This document shows, piece by piece, positions 16,626 to 23,710 of a DNA stretch of 35,284 nt (within the stretch, counting starts at the first letter, position 1; every line of letters begins with the position of its first letter). The notes beneath the pieces were generated by a model. It made no database searches and had not been told where the DNA came from. It saw nothing but the letters and a program-made list of their open reading frames with translations. A program made the translations under genes and the position numbers. Source of the DNA: Candidatus Scalindua sp. (GTDB lineage: Bacteria > Planctomycetota > Brocadiia > Brocadiales > Scalinduaceae); contig JABGRF010000120.1 in NCBI GenBank assembly GCA_018648405.1, positions 1 to 35,284 on the forward strand. The letters are read 5' to 3'.

Positions 16626-17270
16626 ATGAAAATGACATTAATTTCCACAACTATTCTCTCTCTCTTGTTCTTCTGTTTTGGCCAGATTATTAATGCCAGT
16701 GAAGAAGATAAGAGTAGATGGAACAAACGCTATGATACCGGGGAATATCTATACGGTAAGGACCCGTTAAAGTTTCTGAAGGAGAAGCTGGGTATTCTGG
16801 TTAGAGGTAAGGCCCTGGTTCTGGCTATGGGAGAAGGGAGAAATGCGGTATTTCTCGCGGGGAATGGTTTTGACGTAGACGGTTGTGATATTTCTGAGAA
16901 AGCTATAGAGAAAGCCAAGCTTTTTGCCCGGGAAAGCGGTGTGGCACTGAATGCATTTGCAGCTGATCTGGAAGAGTACAAGATATCCGCTGATCAGTAT
17001 GATCTCATTACCTGTTTTTACTACACGCAGAAATCTCTCATACCTCAAATCAAGGAAGGACTGAAGAAGGGAGGTATGGTTATGTTCGAGACATATTCCA
17101 TAGATCAGCTAAAATATGGGAAAGATGCGCCAGGTCCCAAAAACCCGGCCTATCTGTTAAAGCACAACGAGCTCCTGGATTCCTTCGGAGATTTCCGTAT
17201 ACTTTATTACAGAGAAGGTGAGATAGCGGATCAGAAATCAGTGGTGAGTTTGATTGCACAGAAGAAGTGA
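16626..17270 (+). CDS. SAM-dependent methyltransferase with N-terminal signal peptide
   Basis: 214 residues. The domain from about 28 on is a class I methyltransferase of the TehB/thiopurine-like group: SRWNKRYDTGEYLYGKDP, SAM-binding LVLAMGEGRNAVFLAGNGFDV, acidic GCDIS, AADLEEY and YDLITCFYY, then LKKGGMVMFETY. In front of it is a clear hydrophobic leader (MKMTLISTTILSLLFFCFGQIINA) that looks like a Sec signal peptide cleaved after NAS or a membrane anchor. SAM is cytoplasmic, so export would be unusual. No good in-frame start lies between the leader and the domain, apart from a TTG inside the leader. The substrate is unknown. Nearest relatives often act on small thiol, selenium or tellurium compounds, but no residue here proves that. 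Confidence 0.8.
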   Translation: MKMTLISTTILSLLFFCFGQIINASEEDKSRWNKRYDTGEYLYGKDPLKFLKEKLGILVRGKALVLAMGEGRNAVFLAGNGFDVDGCDISEKAIEKAKLFARESGVALNAFAADLEEYKISADQYDLITCFYYTQKSLIPQIKEGLKKGGMVMFETYSIDQLKYGKDAPGPKNPAYLLKHNELLDSFGDFRILYYREGEIADQKSVVSLIAQKK

Positions 17271-17330
17271 GGAGAAGTATGAGTAAATCAGTGTATCCCC
17301 GTGACTATTCCGTGGTGTAATATTAAAATC

Positions 17331-19559
17331 ATGAACATCTTAGACAATGTAACTGAATCTCAAAAAGAGGCGATTACGCATGTTGAAGGGCCTCTGCTAG
17401 TGATCGCAGGCGCTGGCAGCGGCAAGACGAGGGTGATTACTCGCAGGGTGGGGTACCTTGTTGAGCAGGGGACTGATCCGTCAAATATTCTTTCCATAAC
17501 TTTCACTAATAAAGCCGCTAATGAGATGAAGGAGCGGCTGGGTGAGTTTCTCGATCTCAGGGGTATGTGGATCTCTACCTTTCACGCCATGTGTTCAAGG
17601 ATTTTGCGTAGTGAAATTGAGCATCTGGAATTTACCAGAAACTTCAGCATATATGATTCCGGGGATCAAGCCAAGTGCATAAAGGATATTATGAAAGAAC
17701 TGAAACTGGACACTGATCACTGGAGACCAAGTGCAGTTGCAGCATCTATAAGTAATGCTAAAAATGAGTTGTTGTCAGCAGAGGAATTTGCTGAGTATAA
17801 GTCAGGCTATTATAATGATGTTGTGTCAAAGGTATACACAAAGTATCAGAAATATCTTGAGGCTAATAATGCGCTGGATTTTGACGACCTGCTTTTCAAG
17901 GTTGTACATCTGTTTAAGAAGTTTCCTGACGTATTGGAGAAATATCAGGAGAAGTTCAGATATATACTTATTGATGAGTATCAGGATACAAATCATGCTC
18001 AGTACGCAATTACACAACTGCTGGCGCAGAGATATGAAAATATCTGTGCAACCGGAGACCCTGATCAATCTATTTATGGTTGGCGCGGCGCCAATATACG
18101 GAATATACTCAATTTTGAAAAAGATTATCCTGATACAAAAACAGTCCGGCTGGAACAGAACTATCGTTCAACGAAGAACATTCTTCATGTCGCCTCTGAA
18201 ATAATCAATAACAACCTGTCAAGGAAGCCGAAATCCCTCTGGACGGAGAATAGCGAAGGGAGCAAGGCCAGGATTATTCACTGCGAGGACGAGAACGTTG
18301 AATCAAAGGAGATAGCATCAAACATTTCTGAATTTGTCAGGAGTGGGAATAGGCATTCCGATATAGCTGTTTTCTACCGTACAAACGCGCAGTCACGTGT
18401 ATTGGAAACTCGCATGCTGCGTGAAGGAATACCTTACTCAATTGTGGGTAGTGTTGCATTCTTCAAAAGAAAAGAGATTAAAGATATCCTCTCTTACCTC
18501 AAACTCTGTGCTAATCCAGATGACGACCTCTCTCTTGAAAGAGTTGTGAATGTGCCTGCAAGAGGCATCGGAGCAACGACTATAAGACGATTAAGAGAGT
18601 GGGCGATGTTGGATAATACAAATATGTCTGGGGCGATATCCAGAGTTAATGAGATTCAGGAAATTAAGGGAAAAAGCTCCAAGGCCGTGAAAGGTTTTGG
18701 TGATATCATTTCTGAATTGCATAAGATTCCAACCTATCCTGTAATGGGATTTGTAAAAGAGGTTATCGATAAGGTTGGGTATGCAGATTATTTGGTACTT
18801 TCTTACGAAGGTGATAGCGAGGAGAGGCTGGAAAATATTGAGGAGCTGGTAACAGCAGCCAGTGAGTATGATGCTTCAAATCCGGATGGTTCACTCCAGG
18901 GATTTTTAGAAGAGGTGTCACTGATTGCAGATATTGACAAGTGGGATGATGCCGCAGATACAGTTACCCTGATGACACTGCATGCCGCAAAGGGTCTGGA
19001 ATTTCCAGTTGTTTTCATCACCGGTCTTGAGGAAGGGTTATTACCACACTCGCAATCAAAGGATTCAGATGATGATGTTGAAGAGGAGCGTCGTTTGTGC
19101 TATGTGGGTATTACAAGAGCCCAAAGGGACCTGTTCCTGCTCCATACCAGATATCGGGCAAAATACGGACAGCGTTCTGCATGCGTCCCTTCAAGGTTTT
19201 TGAGCGAGATACCTGTAGATTTTGTTGAAGAGATTGATAAAACAATCTATAATTCTTACGCTGATAAACTGCGTACCGAACCGGTAACGGGCTACAGAGA
19301 TTCAGCAGATGAGGATGATTATGAATGCGATGCAGGGGAAGATCATGATGAGCTACCAGTATTCCAGATTGATGAGCCTCAAAAGAGTATCGAGCTGGTT
19401 TCAGGTGACATTGTAAAACACGAAATTTTTGGCCGGGGTAGAGTTGTAAAAATAGCTCCATCTTCAGATACGGTACATGTTGATTTTAATAGAGTAGGTA
19501 TAAAGAAGTTGGCCCTGGAATATGCAAATTTAGAAAAGGTAGAGGGTTCCTGCCGGTAA
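17331..19559 (+). CDS. uvrD: UvrD/PcrA-type 3'-5' DNA helicase
   Basis: A superfamily 1A helicase that unwinds DNA in repair and clears RecA or stalled complexes. About 742 residues. Q motif TESQKEAITH; Walker A AGAGSGKTRVITRR near 25-38; motif Ia ITFTNKAANEM; motif II IDEYQDTN; motif III GDPDQSIYGWRGA; motif IV VRLEQNYRST; motif V MTLHAAKGLEFPVVFITGLEEG; motif VI EERRLCYVGITRAQ. The C-terminus has the PcrA tudor-like end (GDIVKHEIFGRGRVVKI, then VDFNRVGIKKLALEYANLEK), which binds RNA polymerase in Gram-positive PcrA, so this is closer to the PcrA form. ATG 17331 is preferred over GTG 17301 because the upstream ten residues have no family match. Confidence 0.97.
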   Translation: MNILDNVTESQKEAITHVEGPLLVIAGAGSGKTRVITRRVGYLVEQGTDPSNILSITFTNKAANEMKERLGEFLDLRGMWISTFHAMCSRILRSEIEHLEFTRNFSIYDSGDQAKCIKDIMKELKLDTDHWRPSAVAASISNAKNELLSAEEFAEYKSGYYNDVVSKVYTKYQKYLEANNALDFDDLLFKVVHLFKKFPDVLEKYQEKFRYILIDEYQDTNHAQYAITQLLAQRYENICATGDPDQSIYGWRGANIRNILNFEKDYPDTKTVRLEQNYRSTKNILHVASEIINNNLSRKPKSLWTENSEGSKARIIHCEDENVESKEIASNISEFVRSGNRHSDIAVFYRTNAQSRVLETRMLREGIPYSIVGSVAFFKRKEIKDILSYLKLCANPDDDLSLERVVNVPARGIGATTIRRLREWAMLDNTNMSGAISRVNEIQEIKGKSSKAVKGFGDIISELHKIPTYPVMGFVKEVIDKVGYADYLVLSYEGDSEERLENIEELVTAASEYDASNPDGSLQGFLEEVSLIADIDKWDDAADTVTLMTLHAAKGLEFPVVFITGLEEGLLPHSQSKDSDDDVEEERRLCYVGITRAQRDLFLLHTRYRAKYGQRSACVPSRFLSEIPVDFVEEIDKTIYNSYADKLRTEPVTGYRDSADEDDYECDAGEDHDELPVFQIDEPQKSIELVSGDIVKHEIFGRGRVVKIAPSSDTVHVDFNRVGIKKLALEYANLEKVEGSCR

Positions 19560-19572
19560 TAAATACAAATAT

Positions 19573-19579
19573 AAAGGAG
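19573..19579 (+). promoter_or_regulatory. Strong ribosome-binding site for the GTG-started IscS-like gene
   Basis: AAAGGAG seven bases before GTG 19587. It decides the non-ATG start, which also fits the family N-terminus (YLDHASCTPTHPLV). Confidence 0.75.
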
Positions 19580-19586
19580 TATAAAA

Positions 19587-20756
19587 GTGGAAAAAATATA
19601 TCTTGATCACGCGTCTTGTACGCCAACTCATCCATTGGTTGTAGATGCAATGGTAGATTCTATAAAAAACAGTTATGGTAATCCCTCAAATCTACACCAT
19701 TTCGGGCAGGTTGCAGGTAAAGCTGTTACGACTGCCAGGGGAGAGGTGGCATCACTCATAGGAGCAAAAGCTGAAGAGATAATATTTACATCAAGCGGTA
19801 GTGAAGCAAATAATTTTGCTATCAGGGGGCTTGCAACGGCAAATAAAAAGAAGGGCAAACACATTATTACATCGGAGATAGAGCATTTTTCAATACTTAA
19901 TCCACTCAAAAAACTGAGGAAAATGGGGTTTGAGGTTACGCACGTTCCGGTTGATAAATACGGCATGATTGATCCTGAGGATGTTGCAAAGGCAATTACA
20001 CCGGAAACTGCTCTCGTCTCGATAATGCATGCAAATAGTGAGATAGGTACTATTGAGCCGATTGAAGAGATCGGGAAAATCGTTAAGGAGAAAGGTATTA
20101 CCTTTCATGTTGATGCAGTGGCGTCTGCAGGTTATATACCTGTAGATGTTGATGCGATGATGGCTGATGCCGTAAGTCTGGCAGGCAGCCAGTTCTATGG
20201 ACCACCGGGTGCAGGTGCGCTCTACCTGAGAGAGAAAACAAGGATAGTGCCTTTTATAGAGGGCGGTGTGCAGGAAGGCGGGCGTCGTGCCGGTACGGAG
20301 AATATACCAGGAATAGTGGGTATGGGTAAAGCCGCAGAGTTGGCAAAAAAAGAGATGAATGTGCGCACAGAGGCAATAAAACCTCTGCGTGATAAGCTGC
20401 TAAACGGTTTGATGAATTCAGTAGATAATATCTATCTGAATGGCCATCCTGAAAAACGATTACCAAACAATATAAACATCAGCATTGAGTATGTTGAGGG
20501 TGAGTCAATTCTTCTGTTTTTAGATATGAAGGGAATAGCGGTTTCTTCCGGTTCGGCATGTACTTCCAGATCATTAAAATCATCACATGTCTTGAGTTCA
20601 ATAGGAGTAGAAGATGCGGTAGCTCAGGGTTCTATACTCTTCAGTCTGGGAATAGATAATTCTGAAGCACAAATCGAATATGTACTGGAGACGGTTCCTC
20701 CTATCATTAAAAGGTTAAGAGCAATGTCTCCGTTGTATGAGGATAGTCAGGCATGA
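19587..20756 (+). CDS. Cysteine desulfurase homologue lacking the PLP lysine
   Basis: 389 residues, collinear with IscS/NifS. Conserved parts: YLDHASCTPTHPLV, GNPSNLHHFG, FTSSGSEANNFAIRG, His100 in SEIEHFS, Asp176 in FHVDAVASAG, GRRAGTENIPGIVGMGKA and the persulfide loop SSGSACTSRS with Cys325. Where the family has S-x-HK-x-YGPKG, with Lys forming the PLP Schiff base, this protein has AGSQFYGPPGAGALY: Gln202 replaces the lysine (E. coli IscS Lys206) and Ser201 the histidine. The Gln that contacts PLP is Ala179, and the conserved Arg of SIRFSLG is Leu. The reading frame is whole and has a strong ribosome site, so it is not simply decayed. It probably cannot desulfurate cysteine by the normal route. 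It may be a scaffold or persulfide carrier, as proposed for the Lys-less IscS of Archaeoglobus fulgidus. No IscU/NifU lies beside it. Confidence 0.88.
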   Translation: MEKIYLDHASCTPTHPLVVDAMVDSIKNSYGNPSNLHHFGQVAGKAVTTARGEVASLIGAKAEEIIFTSSGSEANNFAIRGLATANKKKGKHIITSEIEHFSILNPLKKLRKMGFEVTHVPVDKYGMIDPEDVAKAITPETALVSIMHANSEIGTIEPIEEIGKIVKEKGITFHVDAVASAGYIPVDVDAMMADAVSLAGSQFYGPPGAGALYLREKTRIVPFIEGGVQEGGRRAGTENIPGIVGMGKAAELAKKEMNVRTEAIKPLRDKLLNGLMNSVDNIYLNGHPEKRLPNNINISIEYVEGESILLFLDMKGIAVSSGSACTSRSLKSSHVLSSIGVEDAVAQGSILFSLGIDNSEAQIEYVLETVPPIIKRLRAMSPLYEDSQA

Positions 20757-20831
20757 CACTTGTACTTTCCAAATCTTAAATCACAAAATACAAACTTTAT
20801 ATTTAAAAATTACTGTTTTGAGGAGTTTATT

Positions 20832-21548
20832 ATGAGAATAAGAATTATGCTGTTTTCTGTTTTAATGCTGTTTGTTATTTCAGGTATTACTGTTGCTCAG
20901 GATGATGCTAAGACTGAAAGTGCTGCAGCCGGTTGGTCGGAGTCCCAAAAGTTCAGCTATATCCTTGGTACACAAATTGGTGCTTTCAGTAAGAAGAGCG
21001 ACTTGGAAGTGAATATAGAAATGTTTGCCAACGGGTTGAATGATATGACAGAGAGTGGAGAACTTGCCATGTCAGAGGCAGAGATTAATGCTTTTATGGT
21101 ATCTCTTCAAAAGAAGGAGCAGGCAAAAACACAAATTGCAATGAAAGCTGCTAGTGCTGGCAATATCAAAAAAGGTCAGACTTTTCTTGATGCCAATAAA
21201 GAGAAGGATGGTATTAAGGTAACCGCTTCCGGTTTACAGTACAAAGTTATAATCGAGGGAAATGGTGCAAAGCCTGCGGCAACCGATAAAGTTAAAGTGC
21301 ATTATAGTGGTACTTTGATTGACGGTAAAGAGTTTGACAGCTCATACAAACGTAATCAGCCGGCAGAGTTTAGATTAAATCAAGTGATCAAAGGGTGGAC
21401 TGAAGGGTTGCAGCTTATGAGTATTGGTAGTAAATATGAATTTTATATCCCTTCAGGATTGGCTTACGGTCCGAACGGCCCACCAAGCATAGGCCCTGAT
21501 CAGACATTAATCTTTACAGTGGAGTTACTTGATATTGTATCTCTATAA
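20832..21548 (+). CDS. Periplasmic FKBP-type peptidyl-prolyl isomerase (FkpA/Mip-like)
   Basis: 238 residues from ATG 20832, which has AGGAG six bases upstream; the longer frame from 20760 has no such site. The signal peptide MRIRIMLFSVLMLFVISGITVAQ is probably cleaved after VAQ or nearby. An N-terminal helical dimerisation domain (about 35-125: SYILGTQIGAF, VNIEMFANGLNDM, EINAFMVSLQKKEQ) is followed by the FKBP domain: TASGLQYKVIIEGNG, VKVHYSGTLIDGKEFDSSY, VIKGWTEGLQLMSIGSKYEF and IPSGLAYGPNGPPSIGPDQT. The binding-pocket residues Tyr, Phe, Asp, Trp and Tyr are all in place. It catalyses prolyl isomerisation and acts as a chaperone for exported proteins. It is the last plus-strand gene before the glycan cluster. 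Confidence 0.95.
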   Translation: MRIRIMLFSVLMLFVISGITVAQDDAKTESAAAGWSESQKFSYILGTQIGAFSKKSDLEVNIEMFANGLNDMTESGELAMSEAEINAFMVSLQKKEQAKTQIAMKAASAGNIKKGQTFLDANKEKDGIKVTASGLQYKVIIEGNGAKPAATDKVKVHYSGTLIDGKEFDSSYKRNQPAEFRLNQVIKGWTEGLQLMSIGSKYEFYIPSGLAYGPNGPPSIGPDQTLIFTVELLDIVSL

Positions 21549-21569
21549 AGTTCCTTGTGGCGGGCAGGG

Positions 21570-21595
21570 ACACAAAGAAAAGCTGCTCTTTGTGT
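21570..21595. terminator. Hairpin between convergent FKBP and glycosyltransferase genes
   Basis: ACACAAAGA (21570-21578) and TCTTTGTGT (21587-21595) form a perfect 9-bp stem with an 8-base loop, 22 bases after the FKBP stop. No T-run follows on the plus strand. The place, between two convergent genes, supports a role in ending or stabilising transcripts. Confidence 0.45.
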
Positions 21596-21695
21596 TCTCG
21601 TCTGAGGAGTTAAGGTATTGAGAGAATAGTTAATAATCATTAAAGCTTTGCGGCATTAGCGCCTCTGCTAGATAATTTCTTTTCATACTCTTTCA

Positions 21696-22922
21696 TTATT
21701 TTTGCTTTTTTGTTTTGCCAGATTTCAGATGATTGCCCTGGCTATACAATCCCCATAAATAATATTTTTGTGATGCGAAGCCTAGTGCAGATTTCCTGAT
21801 CTCCAGTTCCGAATACTTTACATTGTACTTCCACGTATGGTAGTTGAAGCTGAGACTTCTCGCAAAATAGAGAGGTTTCAGACTATTAATTATCTTCTTT
21901 CTGTCTCCATTGCTTTTTGAGATATCATATCTGTATACGAGGCTGTAGAAAACCTGAGTCCATAGCAGGATCGTCAGGTCAAATACTTCGACCTGAAACA
22001 TCTCATGTATTCTTGAAAACGCATACGGTTCTAAAAGTTCTTTAATGTCAGTCTGATATTTACTGTATTCCATCCGGGCTTTTTCTTTGAGATCAAGGAT
22101 GTTGATGTCCAGCTCTTGTGGTTCTGCCAACTCCTTTAAGCCAAATGTGTCGGGTACAACGAAGTCACCACTGTTTCTGGTCATCCAGGCACCTTTATTC
22201 TGTACAAGTACTGTCAGTAATGTGTCAATAACCTGTTCAAACATGATACCCAGTTTAGGTGCGCTTGCTTTGTGAATCTTTGTTCCCAGGCCACTCTGGC
22301 AGATTTTAAAGCCTCCTAGGACAGCGTTAAGGGACATGAAGATATCTATCCCATACTGCTTAGTGCTTTCGGTCCACGATTGTTTCAACAGATGTTTTAT
22401 CAGTTTTGGAGAGAATGCAAACTCTCCTCCTATCGGTTGCCGGATGTCCATGGAAAGCATACCAAACATGACGGGATAGCATATGTGGTTTGTAATTGTA
22501 CCGTCAAACTGGTGCCTTGAATAGAGTGGTGTTACGTAGTCATAGCCGTCAGCAACAGGCCTTCCAAGATATTCAATCCACTCTTTTGTTATTGATTTGA
22601 GATCTGCGTCTACAATAATTACGACTTCAGCACGTACTTGTATTGCGAAATTGAACAGGTTTAGAATATTATTACCCTTACCTCGAATACCATGAGCGGT
22701 GCTGATATATTTCTTTTCTATACGGGTGGTTGTGTCCAGAAAAGCTTCTTTAGTGTTATCCGGACTATTGTTGTCTACATTGACAATGATACTTTTCTTG
22801 TCCGGGAAATACTCACCAAGTCCTTGATCTACGATTTTGGTTACGTAAGAGATAGAATCAGATTCATTATATGAAGGTATTCCAACGACAACACTGTATT
22901 TACTACCCTGTTTTTTCTTCAT
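21696..22922 (-). CDS. GT-A glycosyltransferase related to glucosyl-/mannosylglycerate synthases
   Basis: 408 residues. The N-terminal half is a GT-A fold: SVVVGIPSYNESDSISYV for nucleotide binding, NVDNNSPDNT, HGIRGKGNNILNLFNFAI, and the metal-binding VVIIVDADLKSITKEWI with DAD. The acceptor-side motif is RQPIGGEFAFS, followed by QYGIDIFMSLNA and a metal-ligand-type histidine in GTKIHKAS. This order (RGKG, DAD, QPxGGE, YGID, H) is shared by GT81 glucosyl-3-phosphoglycerate synthases and GT78 mannosylglycerate synthase. The C-terminal half (about 240-408) is helical and I see no family motif. Its acceptor could be glycerate, phosphoglycerate, or a glycan or lipid, given that it ends the glycan cluster. 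No Shine-Dalgarno stands out before the ATG. Confidence 0.75.
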   Translation of the reverse strand: MKKKQGSKYSVVVGIPSYNESDSISYVTKIVDQGLGEYFPDKKSIIVNVDNNSPDNTKEAFLDTTTRIEKKYISTAHGIRGKGNNILNLFNFAIQVRAEVVIIVDADLKSITKEWIEYLGRPVADGYDYVTPLYSRHQFDGTITNHICYPVMFGMLSMDIRQPIGGEFAFSPKLIKHLLKQSWTESTKQYGIDIFMSLNAVLGGFKICQSGLGTKIHKASAPKLGIMFEQVIDTLLTVLVQNKGAWMTRNSGDFVVPDTFGLKELAEPQELDINILDLKEKARMEYSKYQTDIKELLEPYAFSRIHEMFQVEVFDLTILLWTQVFYSLVYRYDISKSNGDRKKIINSLKPLYFARSLSFNYHTWKYNVKYSELEIRKSALGFASQKYYLWGLYSQGNHLKSGKTKKQK

Positions 22923-22979
22923 GATTTTCTATGATGTATTTTTTTAACTTTAGTTCACTTAAGATACTCCAAACTTTTC

Positions 22980-23657
22980 TTACTTGCCCCTTAATATTTC
23001 GAGACTATTATCTCCGTAGTTGAACAACAGGTCAATGGCAGACATGTAAGGTTCAAAGTCTCCAAACAGCTGATGATACACCGGGTGTTTAAAGTCCTGA
23101 AAGATTACCTCTATGCCTTCTTCTTCGAATAGTTCTAAATTCATGTATTTATTACCATCCTTCCCTGCCATGTATTTATTGCCATCTAGTATTTTACAAA
23201 TATCGACTAAGCGTTCTGTCGGTTCTTCTCTCAATTTTAAATCAGATGCTATAACAAGCTTAGTTTTGAGATCTAAAGTACTGATTAAAAACTTGATAAT
23301 TTCAATGTTAATGTCGACAAGACGGTTCCAGTTGTGGCTGAAAATATCATCAAAAAAACTTCTGTAATTGTCAAAAAAGGTAGAGTTTGAGTAGTTGGTA
23401 ATAAGTGCCTGTAGGTGTTTCCTGCTCCAGTTCTCTTTGTTGTTAATCCTCACTTCGTTAATTTTTTCTGGAAACCGGTATAATACAGGGACTGTCATCC
23501 ACTGGCATCCCTGGGCCGTTTTTATCCTGTTGCGGTTCTGCCATTCGTTTTTCTTATATTGGACATTGTCTAATATAACGAATACATCTGCCTTGTCAAT
23601 TTTATCAAGATAGCCCAGCCAGGGAAGGTATTGTGGTTGATGAATTGCTATAAGCAT
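22980..23657 (-). CDS. WbqC-like family protein
   Basis: 225 residues. It opens with IHQPQYLPWLGYLDKI and continues DVFVILDNVQYKKNEWQNRN, the hallmark of the WbqC family, with PVLYRFPEKINEVRI and HPVYHQLFGDFEPYMSAIDLLFN at the end. WbqC genes lie in O-antigen and exopolysaccharide loci of many bacteria; their reaction is not settled, and an acyl or glycyl transfer to sugars has been suggested. A 9-residue near-repeat (DGNKYMAGK, DGNKYMNLE) in the middle comes from an 18-base direct repeat with 27-base period. The gene lies 53 bases after the PHP gene and 57 bases before the next glycosyltransferase, all on one strand. Confidence 0.85.
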   Translation of the reverse strand: MLIAIHQPQYLPWLGYLDKIDKADVFVILDNVQYKKNEWQNRNRIKTAQGCQWMTVPVLYRFPEKINEVRINNKENWSRKHLQALITNYSNSTFFDNYRSFFDDIFSHNWNRLVDINIEIIKFLISTLDLKTKLVIASDLKLREEPTERLVDICKILDGNKYMAGKDGNKYMNLELFEEEGIEVIFQDFKHPVYHQLFGDFEPYMSAIDLLFNYGDNSLEILRGK

Positions 23658-23676
23658 TTTCTTTTCCAGGTTCCAG

Positions 23677-23692
23677 CCTCTCTTTCGAGAGG
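23677..23692 (-). other. Intercistronic hairpin with GNRA tetraloop
   Basis: On the minus strand CCTCTC-GAAA-GAGAGG is a perfect 6-bp stem capped by GAAA, a very stable RNA tetraloop. It lies between the PHP and WbqC genes, 19 bases before the WbqC ATG. It may protect or process the operon message or affect WbqC translation. Confidence 0.4.
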
Positions 23693-23710
23693 ACTTCTGA
23701 ATTGGAGTCT

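Noticed and set aside
23143-23190. 18-base direct repeat in the WbqC gene as a sign of recent duplication
   Set aside because: The family itself has a YxxGxxGxxYL pattern here, so much of the similarity is native.
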